Of a DNA stretch of 64,000 nt, positions 17,981-28,695 are shown piece after piece (positions within the stretch are counted from its first letter, which is position 1; each line of letters starts with the position of its first letter). The position numbers and the translations under genes were made by a program. The notes under the pieces are model-generated. The model saw only the letters and a list, made by a program, of their open reading frames with translations. It was not told the DNA's origin and searched no databases. Source of the DNA: Nocardiopsis sp. TSRI0078 (GTDB lineage Bacteria > Actinomycetota > Actinomycetes > Streptosporangiales > Streptosporangiaceae); the NCBI RefSeq assembly GCF_001905145.1, contig NZ_LWLB01000001.1, forward strand, positions 186,001 through 250,000, written 5' to 3'.

Positions 17981-20439
17981 TGCTGCCTCCCGGAGGTGGT
18001 GGTGGACGCGGCCAGCAGGACGGTCTGGCCCGCGCCGCCGCCCAGGTCGCGGGGTACATCGCAGCCGTCGGCGTTGGCCGGGAGCCAGACGACCCTGTCG
18101 GCGATGTCGGTGACGACCACGGGCACGGACACCGACCCGCGTGCGCCGGTGACGTGGAGCGTGCCGCCGTCGGGGACGCCGACCTCCTCGGCCGTGGCCT
18201 TGGACAGGTAGGCGCGGGCCGGGCGGGCGGTTCCGGCGAGGTAGGGCTCACCGTCCTCCATGCGGCCGGTGCCGAGCAGCTGGCGCCAGGTGGAGAGGAT
18301 GGCCTGGCCGGGTTCGGGCCCGGCGACCTCCGCGGGGCGCACCCGGGGCGCGGCGGCGCGCTGGCCGGTCCACAGGCCCAGCTCCATCAGCTCGCCGTAG
18401 GCGGACGCGGCGTCCGGCAGGCCCAGGTGCACGTCCATCTGGTCGGCGATCGCGGAGAGCACCCGCAGGTCGGACAGGGCGCCGGGCACCTTGAGCGCGT
18501 CGCCGAAGGGCCGGTGGCGGCCCTCCCAGTTGACGAAGGTGCCGGACTTCTCCGCCACGGAGGCCACCGGCAGCACCACGTCGGCGCGGTCGGTGACGTC
18601 GCTGGCGCGCAGTTCGAGGCTGACGATGAACGGCACCCGCGCCAGGGCCTCGCGCGCGGCGTCGGGGTCGGGCAGGTCGTCCAACTCGACCCCGGCGACG
18701 ATCAGGGCGTCGAGATGCCCGGACGCGGCGGCCTCGATGATGGCGGCGGTGTCGCGTCCGGGGGCCTCGGGCAGGGAGCCCACGTTCCAGGCGCGGGCGA
18801 CCTCCGCGCGGGCGGAGGGGTCGGTGACCGGTCGGCCCCCGGGCAGCAGGCCCGGCAGCGCCCCGGCGTCGACGGCCCCGCGCTCGCCGGCGCGGCGCGG
18901 CACCCACGCCAGGCGGGCGCCGGTCCGCGCGGCCAGGGCCGCGGCGGCGGTCAGGGCGCCGGGCGCGGCGGCCAGGCGCTCGCCCACCATGATGACCGAG
19001 CCCTCCTCGTTCAGGGCCGACACGACCTCGGGGTTGTCCGTGTCCAGGGCGTTGAGGACGCGGCCCTCGTCGCCGGGGACCGCCTTGACCAGGGTGCCCT
19101 TGGTCTTGGTCAGGCCCAGGCTGGCGTGCGAGGCGACCGAGTAGACCTTGAGCCTGCGCTTGCGCACGCCCTTGCGCAGCCGCAGGAAGACCAGGGGCGA
19201 CTCGTCCTCGGGCTCGAAGCCGGCCAGGAGCACCGAGGGCGCCTTCTCCAGCGCGGTGAAGTCCACGTCGACCGGGGTCCCGGCGACGTGGGCGGCCAGG
19301 AAGGCGGCCTCCTCCTCGGAGTGCGCGCGGGCCCGGGCGTCCACGTCGTTGGTGTTCAGGGCCACGCGGGCGAACTTGGCGTAGGCGTAGGCGTCCTCGT
19401 AGGTCAGCCGCCCGCCGGCCAGGACGCCGACCCGGCCGCGCGCGGCGGACAGGCCCCGGGCGGCCATGCCGACGGCCTCGGGCCAGGAGGCGAACTCCAG
19501 GGCCCGGGACTCCTCGTCGCGCACCAGCGGACGGGACAGGCGGTCGGACTGGGTGGCGTAGCTGAACGCCCACCGCCCCTTGTCGCAGTTCCACTCCTCG
19601 TTGACCTGGGGGTCGTCCCCGGCCAGGCGGCGCATGACCTTGCCGCGCCGGTGGTCGGTGCGCTGGGCGCACCCGTCGGCGCAGTGCTCGCACACGCTGG
19701 GCGTGGACACCAGGTCGAAGGGGCGCGACCGGAACCGGTAGGCGGAGCCGGTGAGCGCGCCGACCGGGCAGATCTGCACGGTGTTGCCGGAGAAGTAGGA
19801 CTGGAAGGGCTCGCCCTCGGCGATGCCGACCTGCTCCTGGGCGCCGCGCTCCATGAGCTCGATGAGCGGGTCGCCCGCGATCTGGGCCGCGAAGCGGGTG
19901 CAGCGGGCGCACTGGATGCAGCGCTCCCGGTCCAGCAGCACCTGCGAGGACAGCGCGATCGGCTTGGGGAAGGTCCGCTTGACGTCGACGAAGCGGGTCT
20001 CGCCCCGCCCGGTGGACATGGCCTGGTTCTGCAGGGGGCACTCGCCGCCCTTGTCGCAGACCGGGCAGTCCAGCGGGTGGTTGATGAGCAGGAACTCCAT
20101 GATCCCGCGCTGGGCCTTCTCCGCCACCGGTGAGGTCAGGTGGGTGTTGACCACCATCCCCTCCATCACGGTGATGGTGCAGGAGGCCTGCGGCTTGGGC
20201 ATGCCGCGCCCGTTGCCCATGTCGGGGATCTCCACCAGGCACTGGCGGCAGGCCCCGACCGGGTCCAGGAGCGGATGGTCGCAGAACCTGGGGATCTGGA
20301 TGCCGAGGAGTTCGGCGGCCCTGATCAGCAGGGTCCCCTTGGGCACCTGGATTCGGAAACCGTCGATGGTGACGGTGACGAGGTCCTCCGGCGGCGGCGC
20401 CGGCGCCGATCCGCCGGAGGAGTTGGAGGTGACTGTCAC
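17977..20439 (-). CDS. nuoG: NADH-quinone oxidoreductase subunit G
   Basis: 820 aa from GTG 20439, overlapping the nuoF stop (GTGA) with GGAGG upstream. The N-terminal ferredoxin-like domain has [20 protein letters not shown], the His/Cys ligand region [14 protein letters not shown] and [16 protein letters not shown]. Next comes the cluster N7 site [10 protein letters not shown]...NCDKGRW, then a molybdopterin-oxidoreductase-like domain without expected catalytic function. It passes electrons through the peripheral arm from NuoE/F to NuoI. Confidence 0.95.
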   Translation of the reverse strand: MTVTSNSSGGSAPAPPPEDLVTVTIDGFRIQVPKGTLLIRAAELLGIQIPRFCDHPLLDPVGACRQCLVEIPDMGNGRGMPKPQASCTITVMEGMVVNTHLTSPVAEKAQRGIMEFLLINHPLDCPVCDKGGECPLQNQAMSTGRGETRFVDVKRTFPKPIALSSQVLLDRERCIQCARCTRFAAQIAGDPLIELMERGAQEQVGIAEGEPFQSYFSGNTVQICPVGALTGSAYRFRSRPFDLVSTPSVCEHCADGCAQRTDHRRGKVMRRLAGDDPQVNEEWNCDKGRWAFSYATQSDRLSRPLVRDEESRALEFASWPEAVGMAARGLSAARGRVGVLAGGRLTYEDAYAYAKFARVALNTNDVDARARAHSEEEAAFLAAHVAGTPVDVDFTALEKAPSVLLAGFEPEDESPLVFLRLRKGVRKRRLKVYSVASHASLGLTKTKGTLVKAVPGDEGRVLNALDTDNPEVVSALNEEGSVIMVGERLAAAPGALTAAAALAARTGARLAWVPRRAGERGAVDAGALPGLLPGGRPVTDPSARAEVARAWNVGSLPEAPGRDTAAIIEAAASGHLDALIVAGVELDDLPDPDAAREALARVPFIVSLELRASDVTDRADVVLPVASVAEKSGTFVNWEGRHRPFGDALKVPGALSDLRVLSAIADQMDVHLGLPDAASAYGELMELGLWTGQRAAAPRVRPAEVAGPEPGQAILSTWRQLLGTGRMEDGEPYLAGTARPARAYLSKATAEEVGVPDGGTLHVTGARGSVSVPVVVTDIADRVVWLPANADGCDVPRDLGGGAGQTVLLAASTTTSGRQQ

Positions 20440-21755
20440 TGGTGTCCTCCCGTCGAGGTCGGCTGGTCGCCCCACAGGGTGGCCTTGGTGTGGTCGAAGG
20501 GACATCCGCCCCTCTCGACGTGGTCGATGTACTCCTGGCGGAAGTACTTGATCGAGGACATGACCGGGCTGGTCGCGCCGTCGCCGAGGGCGCAGAAGGA
20601 GCGGCCGAGCAGGTTGTCGCAGATGTCCAGGAGCTTGTCGAGGTCGGCCTCGGTGCCCTGGCCCCTCTCCAGCCGGTCCAGGACCTGGACCATCCAGAAG
20701 TTGCCCTCGCGGCAGGGCGTGCACTTGCCGCAGGACTCGTGGGCGTAGAAGGCGATCCAGCGGCCGACGGCGCGCACCACGCAGGTGGTCTCGTCGAAGA
20801 TCTGGAGGGCGCGCGTGCCGAGCATGGACCCGGCCGCGCCCACCGACTCGAAGTCGAGCGGGGTGTCCAGGTGCTCGTCGGTGAAGATCGGCGTGGAGGA
20901 GCCGCCGGGGGTCCAGAACTTGAGCTGGTGCCCGGGGCGGACCCCGCCCGCCATGTCGAGCAGTTCGCGCAGGGTGATGCCGAGCGGCGCCTCGTACTGC
21001 CCCGGGTTGGCGACGTGTCCAGACAGGGAGAAGAAGCCGAACCCGGCGGACTTCTCGGTGCCCATGGACGTGAACCACTCGGTGCCGTTGGCGACGATGC
21101 TCGGCACGCTGGCGATGGACTCGACGTTGTTCACCACGGTGGGCGAGGCGTAGAGCCCGGCCACGGCGGGGAAGGGCGGCTTGAGCCGGGGCTGGCCCCG
21201 GTAGCCCTCCAGGGAGTCCAGCAGGGCGGTCTCCTCGCCGCAGATGTAGGCGCCCGCCCCGGCGTGGACGACGACGTCGAGGTCGAAGCCGCTGCCGAGG
21301 ACGTCCTTGCCCAGCAGTCCGGCCTCGTAGGCCTCGGCGACGGCCCGGCGCAGGCGGCGGATGACGTGGACGACCTCGCCGCGCACGTAGATGAAGGCCT
21401 GGCTGGACCTGATCGCGTACGCCGCGATCGCCACGCCCTCCACCAGCACGTGCGGGTTGGCGAGCATGAGCGGGATGTCCTTGCAGGTACCCGGCTCGGA
21501 CTCGTCGGCGTTGACGACGAGGTAGCGCGGGTTGGGGTTGTCCGCGGGAAGGAAGCCCCACTTCATCCCCGTGGGGAACCCGGCGCCGCCCCGGCCGCGC
21601 AGGCCGGACTTCTTGACCAGGTCCACGATGGCGTCGGGCTCCATGCCCAGGGCCGTGCGCAGGGCGCCGTAGCCGCCGGTGGCCTGGTAGCCCTCCAGGG
21701 TGAAGGAGTCCGGACGGTCCCAGTTCTTCGAGAGGATCGGGGTCAGGGTGGTCAC
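20436..21755 (-). CDS. nuoF: NADH-quinone oxidoreductase subunit F (NADH/FMN)
   Basis: 439 aa from GTG 21755 with GGAGG 7 nt upstream. NADH-binding and FMN-binding subunit: [21 protein letters not shown] segment [33 protein letters not shown], and the N3 cluster motif [12 protein letters not shown] with a distal Cys in SFCALGDGA. Electrons from NADH enter here. Confidence 0.97.
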   Translation of the reverse strand: MTTLTPILSKNWDRPDSFTLEGYQATGGYGALRTALGMEPDAIVDLVKKSGLRGRGGAGFPTGMKWGFLPADNPNPRYLVVNADESEPGTCKDIPLMLANPHVLVEGVAIAAYAIRSSQAFIYVRGEVVHVIRRLRRAVAEAYEAGLLGKDVLGSGFDLDVVVHAGAGAYICGEETALLDSLEGYRGQPRLKPPFPAVAGLYASPTVVNNVESIASVPSIVANGTEWFTSMGTEKSAGFGFFSLSGHVANPGQYEAPLGITLRELLDMAGGVRPGHQLKFWTPGGSSTPIFTDEHLDTPLDFESVGAAGSMLGTRALQIFDETTCVVRAVGRWIAFYAHESCGKCTPCREGNFWMVQVLDRLERGQGTEADLDKLLDICDNLLGRSFCALGDGATSPVMSSIKYFRQEYIDHVERGGCPFDHTKATLWGDQPTSTGGHQ

Positions 21756-22504
21756 TTGGCGTCCTCCTCACCCTGGTCGGAAGGCCGGGCGGGCAGGTCG
21801 TTCGGGTCCGGAGCCGACCATCCGCGCTCCCGGGCCAGCCTGAGCCCGGCCAGGGAGGGCGCGGCGGCCTGGACGCCCTCGCCCGCGCGGCCGTCGTCGA
21901 ACCCGGCCAGCACCCGTGAGGCCTGCTTCCAGGTGCACAGGCCCTCGGGACCGCGCGTGGGCGCGACGTCGTTGCCCAGGCGCAGGTCGTCCACCAGCTT
22001 CTTGGCGGTCTCGGGGGTCTGGTTGTCGAAGAACTCCCAGTTGACCATCACGACCGGCGCGAAGTCGCAGGCCGCGTTGCACTCGACGTGCTCCAGCGTG
22101 ACCTTGCCGTCCCCGGTGGTCTCGCTGTTGTCCACCCCCAGGTGGTCCTTGAGGGTCTGGAAGATCTCGTCCCCGCCCATCACCGCGCACAGGGTGTTGG
22201 TGCACACGCCCACCTGGTAGTCGCCGCCGGGGCGGCGGCGGTACATGGTGTAGAACGTGGCGACCGCGTTGACCTCGGCGAGGGTGATGTCGAGCTGGTC
22301 GGCGCAAAAGCGCATGCCGGCCTTGCTGACGTGCCCCTCCTCGGCCTGCACCAGGTGCAGCAGCGGCAGCAGCGCGGACCGCTGCCGGGGGTAGCGGCTG
22401 ATGATCTCCTTCGCGTCCTGTTCCAACCGGGCCGTGACCTCGGCCGGGAACGCCTCGCGCGGCTCGGCCGCCTCGGTGGTCTCGGTGTTCTCGTGCTCGC
22501 TCAC
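21752..22504 (-). CDS. nuoE: NADH-quinone oxidoreductase subunit E
   Basis: 250 aa from GTG 22504 overlapping the nuoD stop, GGGAGG upstream. The thioredoxin-like [2Fe-2S] domain has [11 protein letters not shown] and [14 protein letters not shown] as the four-Cys set for cluster N1a. The C-terminal 60 residues (after [20 protein letters not shown]) are an extra low-complexity tail not needed for the cluster. Confidence 0.95.
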   Translation of the reverse strand: MSEHENTETTEAAEPREAFPAEVTARLEQDAKEIISRYPRQRSALLPLLHLVQAEEGHVSKAGMRFCADQLDITLAEVNAVATFYTMYRRRPGGDYQVGVCTNTLCAVMGGDEIFQTLKDHLGVDNSETTGDGKVTLEHVECNAACDFAPVVMVNWEFFDNQTPETAKKLVDDLRLGNDVAPTRGPEGLCTWKQASRVLAGFDDGRAGEGVQAAAPSLAGLRLARERGWSAPDPNDLPARPSDQGEEDAK

Positions 22505-23796
22505 CGGTCCACGCCTCCCATCACCGGGTCGATACTGGCCACGGCCGCGATGACGTCCGCCACCGTGCCGCCCTCGCACATGGCGGCGACGGCCTGCAGG
22601 TGGGTGAACGAGGGGTCGCGGAAGTGCACGCGGTGCGGACGGGTTCCCCCGTCGCTGACCGCGTAGCAGCCGAGCTCGCCCTTGGCGCTCTCCACGGCCG
22701 CGTAGGCCTGGCCGGCGGGCACCCGGAAGCCCTCGGTGACCAGCTTGAAGTGGTGGATGAGCGCCTCCATGGAACCGCTCATGATGTGCGCGATGTGGTC
22801 GGGCGAGTTGCCCAGGCCGTCGGGGCCCAGCGCCAGCTTGGCGGGCCAGCCGATCTTGGCGTCCTTGATCATCACCGGGCCGGGCTGGAGCTTGTCCAGG
22901 CACTGCTCGATGATCTTGAGGCTCTCCTCCATCTCGGCCATGCGCACCCGGTAGCGGGCGTAGACGTCGCCGCCGTCGGAGACGGGGACGTCGAACTCGT
23001 AGTCCTCGTATCCGCAGTAGGGCTTGGCCTTGCGCAGGTCCCAGGCCAGGCCGGAGGCGCGCAGCAGCGGCCCCGTGACGCCGAGCGCCATGCAGCCGGG
23101 CAGGTTGAGGTGGGCCACGTCCCTGGTGCGGGCGAGGTAGACGGGGTTCTCGTCCAGGAGCTTGCGCATCGTGCGGATGCGCCCCGGCATCTCCTTGAGC
23201 AGCTCGCGGACCTTGCCGACCGCGCCGGGCGGCAGGTCCTGGGCCACGCCGCCGGGGCGGACGTAGGCGTGGTTCATCCTCAGGCCGGTGACCAGCTCGA
23301 AGATGTCCAGGATCATCTCGCGCTCACGGAAGCCGTTGGTCATGACCGTGGTCGCGCCCAGCTCCATGCCGAAGGTGGCCATCGCCACGAAGTGCGAGGC
23401 CATCCGGTTGAGCTCCATCATCATCACGCGGATGACGTTGGCCCGCTCGGGGACGCGGTCGGTGATGCCGAGCAGCTTCTCGACCGCGAGGCAGTACGCC
23501 GTCTCGTTGAACAGCGGCGTCAGGTAGTCCATGCGGGTGACGAACGTGGTGCCCTGCGTCCAGGTCCGGTACTCCAGGTTCTTCTCGATACCGGTGTGCA
23601 GGTAGCCGATACCGACGCGCGCCTCGGTGCAGGTCTCGCCGTCCAGGGTGAGGATCAGCCGGAGCACGCCGTGCGTGGACGGGTGCTGGGGCCCCATGTT
23701 GACGACGAGACGTTCGGCGCTGGTGGCCTGCGCCTTCTCGATGACGTCGTCCCAGTCCCCGCCGGAGGCGTCGATGTAGTCCTCGGTGACGGTCAT
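22501..23796 (-). CDS. nuoD: NADH-quinone oxidoreductase subunit D
   Basis: 431 aa from ATG 23796. The hydrogenase large-subunit-like component that lines the quinone site with NuoB and Nuo[23 protein letters not shown] at the N-terminus, [12 protein letters not shown], and [21 protein letters not shown] near the C-terminus. The cysteines of the hydrogenase ancestor are absent, as expected for NuoD. Confidence 0.96.
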   Translation of the reverse strand: MTVTEDYIDASGGDWDDVIEKAQATSAERLVVNMGPQHPSTHGVLRLILTLDGETCTEARVGIGYLHTGIEKNLEYRTWTQGTTFVTRMDYLTPLFNETAYCLAVEKLLGITDRVPERANVIRVMMMELNRMASHFVAMATFGMELGATTVMTNGFREREMILDIFELVTGLRMNHAYVRPGGVAQDLPPGAVGKVRELLKEMPGRIRTMRKLLDENPVYLARTRDVAHLNLPGCMALGVTGPLLRASGLAWDLRKAKPYCGYEDYEFDVPVSDGGDVYARYRVRMAEMEESLKIIEQCLDKLQPGPVMIKDAKIGWPAKLALGPDGLGNSPDHIAHIMSGSMEALIHHFKLVTEGFRVPAGQAYAAVESAKGELGCYAVSDGGTRPHRVHFRDPSFTHLQAVAAMCEGGTVADVIAAVASIDPVMGGVDR

Positions 23797-23845
23797 GCCG
23801 GGCCTCCCTTCGTGACGGAGTGCGTTGGGACGGGGGTCCTGTGGC

Positions 23846-24586
23846 TCACTTGTAGGACCTCCGCTCGTCCGGCGGGGGCACGGTGGCGCCCCGGTACTCG
23901 ACCGGGATGCCGCCCAGCGGGTAGTCCTTGCGCTGGGGGTGGCCGTGCCAGTCGTCGGGCATCTGGATCCGGGTCAGCGCGGGATGGCCGTCGAAGACGA
24001 TCCCGAAGAAGTCCCAGGCCTCGCGCTCGTGCCAGTCGTTGGTCGGGTAGACCGACACGATCGAGGGCACGTGCGGGTCGGCGTCGGGGCAGGTGGTGGC
24101 GACGCGGATCTCGCTGTTGTGGGTGAGGGAGCGGAAGTGGTAGACCGCGTGCAGCTCCCGGCCGGCGTCGTCGGGGAAGTGCACGCCCGCCACGCCGGTG
24201 CACAGCTCGTAGCGCAGCGACGGGTCGTCGCGCAGTACGCGCGCCACCTCCGGGAGCGCCTCGCGGCGCACGTGGAAGGTGAGCTCGCCATAGGCGACCT
24301 CGACCCGCTCGACCGCTCCGGCGCTCTCGCCCAGGGCGGCCTCCAGGTCGTCGGCCACCCGGTCGAAGTCCGCGGTGCGCGGATCGTCGGGGTCGGTGAA
24401 GGGGCGCTGGTCGGCCACGGGAGCGCTCCCCCTGACCTGCAGACCGCCGAATCCGGAGGTGTCCCCGGTCGTGGTGGCGCCGAACATCCCGGTGCGCCGG
24501 ACCGGAGCGGCCAGCCGCTCGCGTCCCTGCTTCTCGGGGAGGTTGGCGGCTTCCTCGTCGCGTTCGCGTTCGTTGTCGGTGCTCAT
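23846..24586 (-). CDS. nuoC: NADH-quinone oxidoreductase subunit C
   Basis: 246 aa from ATG 24586, one base after the nuoB stop. The 30-kDa-subunit signature is present in [20 protein letters not shown] and [23 protein letters not shown]. The first 75 residues are a charged, poorly conserved extension. A 49-nt gap separates it from nuoD, one of the few gaps in the operon. Confidence 0.95.
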   Translation of the reverse strand: MSTDNERERDEEAANLPEKQGRERLAAPVRRTGMFGATTTGDTSGFGGLQVRGSAPVADQRPFTDPDDPRTADFDRVADDLEAALGESAGAVERVEVAYGELTFHVRREALPEVARVLRDDPSLRYELCTGVAGVHFPDDAGRELHAVYHFRSLTHNSEIRVATTCPDADPHVPSIVSVYPTNDWHEREAWDFFGIVFDGHPALTRIQMPDDWHGHPQRKDYPLGGIPVEYRGATVPPPDERRSYK

Positions 24587-24587
24587 G

Positions 24588-25133
24588 TCAGTCCTTGCTC
24601 ACCAGCGGCAGCGAACGGCGGAGCATGCGCTCCTCGTTCTCGGTGATCTCCTGCTCCCGGTGGACGCCGAGCTTGGTGTTCTGCACCTTGTCGTGCAGCT
24701 TGAGCACGGCGTCCAGGAGCATCTCCGGCCGCGGCGGGCAGCCGGGCAGGTACATGTCGACCGGAACGATGTGGTCCACGCCCTGGACGATCGCGTAGTT
24801 GTTGAACATGCCGCCGCTGGAGGCGCACACGCCCATGGCGATGACCCACTTGGGCTCGGGCATCTGGTCGTAGATCTGGCGCAGGACGGGGGCCATCTTC
24901 TGGCTGACGCGTCCGGCGACGATCATCAGGTCGGCCTGGCGCGGGGTGGCGCCGAACTTCTCCATGCCGAAGCGGGCCAGGTCGTAGTGCGGGCCGCCGA
25001 CGGACATCATCTCGATGGCGCAGCAGGCCAGACCGAACGTGGCGGGCCACATGGAGCTCTTGCGGGCCAGGCCCACGACCTGCTCGACGGTCGTGAGCAG
25101 GATGCCGTTGGGCAGTTTCTCTTCGAGTCCCAT
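24588..25133 (-). CDS. nuoB: NADH-quinone oxidoreductase subunit B (cluster N2)
   Basis: 181 aa from ATG 25133 with GGAGG 8 nt upstream. Terminal [4Fe-4S] cluster N2 ligands lie in [11 protein letters not shown] (adjacent Cys), [13 protein letters not shown] and LPGCPPRPE. It donates electrons directly to menaquinone at the interface with NuoD. Confidence 0.97.
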   Translation of the reverse strand: MGLEEKLPNGILLTTVEQVVGLARKSSMWPATFGLACCAIEMMSVGGPHYDLARFGMEKFGATPRQADLMIVAGRVSQKMAPVLRQIYDQMPEPKWVIAMGVCASSGGMFNNYAIVQGVDHIVPVDMYLPGCPPRPEMLLDAVLKLHDKVQNTKLGVHREQEITENEERMLRRSLPLVSKD

Positions 25134-25377
25134 CAGCTGCGGACCTCCTCCGGGCTGGGCTGCGGGGTCGGGGCGGACGTCGGCGCGGGTCCCGGGCTCC
25201 GTTCCCTGGCTGCGGCCCCGCCGCGGGGGGTCGCCGTTCGGGAGCCGGCGGGGTTCCGGCGGCGGTCGGACGTGCCGCCGGCGGGGAACGGGCCGGGCAC
25301 GGGAGGCGCCGGGGGCTCCCGCCTGCCGGGCGCCCGAACACGGGGTGAAGCGGAGCGGAGCCCCGGAAAGGCGCTGC
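25134..25377. other. 244-bp spacer between nuoA and nuoB, no gene seen
   Basis: All other nuo junctions overlap or lie within 50 bp, but nuoA and nuoB are separated by 244 bp of Gly/Pro-coding-like GC-rich DNA. No frame here has a start, ribosome site and protein-like sequence. It carries the nuoB ribosome site at its nuoB end. No clear promoter was found. Confidence 0.5.
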
Positions 25378-25743
25378 CTAGTCCCATTCGAGGCCTCCGC
25401 GGCGCCACTCGTAGGCGTAGGCGATGGAGACGTTCACCAGGAAGAGGACGATCGCGACCAGACCGAACCAGCCCAGGGCGTCGAAGTGCACGGCCCAGGG
25501 GATGAGGAAGATGATCTCGATGTCGAAGACGATGAACATCATGGCCGTCATGTAGTACTTGACGGTGAAGCGCCCGCCGCCCGCGGGCTGGGGCGTGGGC
25601 TCGATGCCGCACTCGTAGGCCTGCATCTTGGCGCGGTTGTAGCGCTTGGGTCCCAGGAGCGCCCCGGCGACCATCGACACCACGACGAACGCGGCGCCGA
25701 TCCCGCCGAGCACGAGTATCGGTGCGTACAGCTCCACGGTCAC
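25378..25743 (-). CDS. nuoA: NADH-quinone oxidoreductase subunit A
   Basis: 121 aa, three transmembrane helices, first gene of the nuo operon. Conserved loop [15 protein letters not shown] contains the quinone-gate Cys, followed by [24 protein letters not shown] and the C-terminal [14 protein letters not shown] 25743 abuts an AGGAGGAGG stretch; the in-frame GTG at 25737 has better spacing and may be the true start. A Rex-type operator lies 47 bp upstream, and GGCACGCC/GGCGTGCC (25761-25781) can form a hairpin in the leader. Confidence 0.93.
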   Translation of the reverse strand: MTVELYAPILVLGGIGAAFVVVSMVAGALLGPKRYNRAKMQAYECGIEPTPQPAGGGRFTVKYYMTAMMFIVFDIEIIFLIPWAVHFDALGWFGLVAIVLFLVNVSIAYAYEWRRGGLEWD

Positions 25744-25789
25744 CCTCCTCCTGGCTGGTCGGCACGCCCGCGCGGCGTGCCCGGAGCGC

Positions 25790-25807
25790 TTGTGATTGCT
25801 TTCACTT
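25790..25807. promoter_or_regulatory. Rex-type redox operator upstream of nuoA
   Basis: TTGTGATTGCTTTCACTT has the exact architecture of the Rex operator TTGTGAA-N4-TTCACAA, with 6 of 7 matches in the first half-site and 5 of 7 in the second. Known biology: Streptomyces Rex represses nuoA-N when NADH/NAD+ is low. Position 47-64 bp before the nuoA start fits promoter occlusion. No rex gene is in this window. Confidence 0.65.
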
Positions 25808-26054
25808 GTGCGGGCTCATCTCTGGCTCGTCCCGTGTGTCCTGTTGTTGCTCCGGGCGCGGCCGCCCGGCTGTGTACTCTCGGGCCCCGGCCCGCCCGTG
25901 TCCGGCGGGCCGGAGAGCGGGAGGGCCCTCGCGGCCTCCCGGCGCCTTCGGCGGTCCCGTGGGCGCGCTTTGAGACCCTGTCTTCTCCCGGGGCCCCGCC
26001 GCTGCCCCTGCCGGAGCCTCACCGCCCCTCGCGGGGCCGCCCCGCCCCGTGTGC

Positions 26055-27359
26055 CTAGGCCGCGGGGGCGATGCGGGACAGGCCGTTGATGACCCGGTCC
26101 ATGGCGTCTCCCTGCGTGGGCTCGGTGAGGTTGGCCAGCATCTTCAGCGCGAACTTCATGAGGGTGCGCTGGCGCAGGCCGTACCTGGTCGCGTACTTCA
26201 TGAACTCGGGCTGGCCGATGACCTTCACGAAGTAGCGGCCGAGCGTGTAGTAGCCGCCGTAGGCGTCGGCGAGCACGTCGGGGTAGCGCAGCAGGGCCCG
26301 CTCGCGGGTCTGCTGGGTGGGCCTGCCGTGCGCCTGCACGATCACGTCGGCGGCGATGCCGCCGGCCTCCATGGCGTAGGCGATGCCCTCGCCGTTGAAG
26401 GGGTTGACCATGCCGCCCGCGTCGCCGACGAGCATGAGGCCGCGGGAGTAGTGCGGCACCCGGTTGAAGCCCATGGGCAGGGCGGCGCCGCGGATGGCGC
26501 CCCGCTGGTTCTCCTCGGTGAAGCCCCACTCCTTCGGCATGGACTCCGTCCAGCGGCGCAGGAGCTTGCGGTAGTCCACGTCCTGGAAGGAGGCGGTGGA
26601 GTTGAGGATGCCGAGCCCGACGTTGCTGGTGCCGTCGCCGACGCCGAAGACCCAGCCGTAGCCGGGCAGGAGGACGTCCTTGTCACCGCTGCGGTCCCAC
26701 AGCTCCAGCCAGGACTCCAGGTAGTCGTCCTCGTGGCGGGGGCTCTCGAAGTAGGTGCGCACGGCCACGCCCATGGGGCGGTCGTCGCGCTTGCGGACGC
26801 CCATGGCCACGGACAGCCGGGAGGAGTTGCCGTCGGCGGCCACGACCAGCGGCGCCCGGAAGGCGACGGGCTCGCGGTCGGCGTTCTTCGCGTGGACCCC
26901 GGCGATGCGGTTGCTGCGCTCGTCCATGAGGGGGCCGGTCACGGTGGTGCGCTCCAGGAGCTTGGCCCCGGCGGAGACCGCCCGGTCGACCAGGATCTGG
27001 TCGAAGTCGTAGCGGGTGCGCACGAGGCCGAACCCCGGGTAGGCGGCCAGGTCGGGCCAGGGGAGTTCGAGGCGGGCGCCGGCGCCGACGATGCGCAGAC
27101 CGTGGTTCCTGATCCACCCCTCGTCCTCGAAGGTGATCCCCATGGCTGTGAGCTGTTTCACCGCCCGAGGCGTCAGTCCGTCCCCGCAGACCTTCTCCCG
27201 GGGGAAGGAGGTCTTCTCCAGGAGCAGGACGTCCAGTCCGGCCTGGGCGAGGTAGTAGGCGGTGGTGGAGCCGGACGGACCGGCGCCGACGACGATGACG
27301 TCGGCGCCGTACTCGATCCGTTTCCGGTCTCTGGGAGAGGAGGTGGCTGTCTCGCTCAC
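26055..27359 (-). CDS. Geranylgeranyl reductase family flavoprotein (menaquinone side-chain saturation)
   Basis: 434 aa from GTG 27359. FAD-dependent reductase: Rossmann motif VIVVGAGPSGSTTAYYLA near residue 22, CGDGLTPRAV around residue 58, and the second FAD motif LMLVGDAGGMVNPFNGEGIAYAMEAG near 310. Family members reduce isoprenoid double bonds; the mycobacterial homologue MenJ (Rv0561c) saturates one unit of the menaquinone tail. Location between nuo and menG makes menaquinone the likely substrate, and geranylgeranyl-lipid reduction is the alternative. A perfect Rex operator lies 140 bp upstream, and the menG terminator separates it from menG. Confidence 0.88.
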   Translation of the reverse strand: MSETATSSPRDRKRIEYGADVIVVGAGPSGSTTAYYLAQAGLDVLLLEKTSFPREKVCGDGLTPRAVKQLTAMGITFEDEGWIRNHGLRIVGAGARLELPWPDLAAYPGFGLVRTRYDFDQILVDRAVSAGAKLLERTTVTGPLMDERSNRIAGVHAKNADREPVAFRAPLVVAADGNSSRLSVAMGVRKRDDRPMGVAVRTYFESPRHEDDYLESWLELWDRSGDKDVLLPGYGWVFGVGDGTSNVGLGILNSTASFQDVDYRKLLRRWTESMPKEWGFTEENQRGAIRGAALPMGFNRVPHYSRGLMLVGDAGGMVNPFNGEGIAYAMEAGGIAADVIVQAHGRPTQQTRERALLRYPDVLADAYGGYYTLGRYFVKVIGQPEFMKYATRYGLRQRTLMKFALKMLANLTEPTQGDAMDRVINGLSRIAPAA

Positions 27360-27498
27360 GGATGGGTCCTCGACTGCTCGCGCGGGTGCACCGTGGCGGG
27401 CCTGCTTGCGGGTCGGGCCCGCGCACGGGGGGAGTTATGGGCGCCCGGGGGCGCCCGTTATGTCCGACATAGAGTGATGTGTCCAAAACCTCGTGGAC

Positions 27499-27516
27499 TT
27501 GTGAAGCACTTCACAA
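27499..27516. promoter_or_regulatory. Perfect Rex operator upstream of the quinone/geranylgeranyl reductase gene
   Basis: TTGTGAAGCACTTCACAA matches the Rex consensus TTGTGAA-N4-TTCACAA at every defined position. The palindrome extends one more base pair each side (C...G). It lies in the 433-bp gap between menG and the reductase gene, beyond the menG terminator, so it most likely controls the reductase transcript. The promoter itself could not be pinned down. Confidence 0.8.
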
Positions 27517-27709
27517 GCCTCTTTTCCGAAGTCTAGACCCTCGCGGACCCCGAGGCGAGTCCCAGGGGGGTATACAGACGGCCTCCCTCCAAACGGGACA
27601 TAGCTCCACAGACAGCTCTACAAACCCCTGAAAACCGCTACTTCCGGCCAAACGCACAGCTCAGCTCCGTTTTCGGTGCCTCAGGCTCCCCACAGGCAAC
27701 ACAAAAGAA

Positions 27710-27735
27710 CCCGGGGAGGCGGATCGCTCCCCGGG
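27710..27735 (-). terminator. Intrinsic terminator of menG
   Basis: CCCGGGGAG / CTCCCCGGG are perfect 9-bp arms around an 8-nt loop. On the minus strand the hairpin is followed by GTTCTTTTGTG, a U-rich tract. It lies 58 bp after the menG stop. Confidence 0.8.
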
Positions 27736-27792
27736 TGACAGGTTTCTTATGGGACGTGTGGTAGGCGCGTACGGTGTGGGCGGTGCCGGCTC

Positions 27793-28503
27793 CTACTTCT
27801 CCCGGAAGCCGCGGTGCAGCGCGACGATCCCCGCCGACAGGTTGCGCCAGGCCACCCGCGACCAGCCCGCGTCCTGCAGGTGCCGCGCCAGCTCGGGCTG
27901 CGTGGGCCAGGCCATGATCGACTCCGACAGGTAGTCGTAGGACTCGGCCCGGCCGGAGACGGCGCCCGCGATCCTGGGCAGGGCGCCCATGAGGTACGTG
28001 GCGTAGAGCCTGTCCACGAACTCGACCGGGATGTGGCTGAACTCGCAGATGACCAGCCGGCCGCCGACCTTGGTGACCCGCCGCAGCTCGCGCAGCGCCT
28101 GGTCGACGTCGCTGACGTTGCGCAGGCCGAAGGAGATCGTGACCGCGTCGAAGGTCTCGTCGGCGAAGGGCAGGTGCAGGGCGTCGCCCGCCACGAAGGT
28201 CACGCCGCCCCGGGAGGCGCCGCCGCGCCGCCGCACGCCGGTGCGCAGCATGCCGAGGGAGAAGTCGCAGGCCACCACGCGGGCGCCCTTCTTCACGAAG
28301 GACTCCGAGGAGGTTCCGGTTCCCGCCGCCAGGTCCAGGACGAGTTCGCCGCTGTAGGCGTCGACCGCGTTGACCGCGGCCTTCCGCCACAGGCGGTCCT
28401 GGCCCAGGGAGATGACGTCGTTGACGAGGTCGTAGTTCTCTGCGATGCCGTCGAACATCGCCGCGACGTCCTGGGGCTTCTTGTCGAGCTTGGCGCGGGT
28501 CAT
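27793..28503 (-). CDS. menG: Demethylmenaquinone methyltransferase (MenG/UbiE)
   Basis: 236 aa from ATG 28503. SAM-dependent class I methyltransferase performing the last step of menaquinone synthesis, C-methylation of the naphthoquinone ring. It has [26 protein letters not shown] at the start, motif [14 protein letters not shown], motif II-like [24 protein letters not shown], and the C-terminal [14 protein letters not shown] of the UbiE family. Monocistronic, with its own terminator. Confidence 0.96.
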   Translation of the reverse strand: MTRAKLDKKPQDVAAMFDGIAENYDLVNDVISLGQDRLWRKAAVNAVDAYSGELVLDLAAGTGTSSESFVKKGARVVACDFSLGMLRTGVRRRGGASRGGVTFVAGDALHLPFADETFDAVTISFGLRNVSDVDQALRELRRVTKVGGRLVICEFSHIPVEFVDRLYATYLMGALPRIAGAVSGRAESYDYLSESIMAWPTQPELARHLQDAGWSRVAWRNLSAGIVALHRGFREK

Positions 28504-28695
28504 GGCACAAGACTAAGGGTGCGCCCCGCTCCCCCGTACCCGGTGTGCCCGTGCGCGCCGACCGCCTCCCGGACATCCCTCTGGGCAAAGGCGGCCGGGC
28601 ACGCCGAGATGGTGGATCGGCGGGACGGTTCCCGAACCGGGACGGGGAATCGGACGTCCCATGTTCAAGAAGCGCGGTTCCGGCTGAGGGGGTAC

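Noticed and set aside
25134..25377. Extra small gene between nuoA and nuoB
   Set aside because: Open frames exist but lack start, ribosome site and protein-like sequence.
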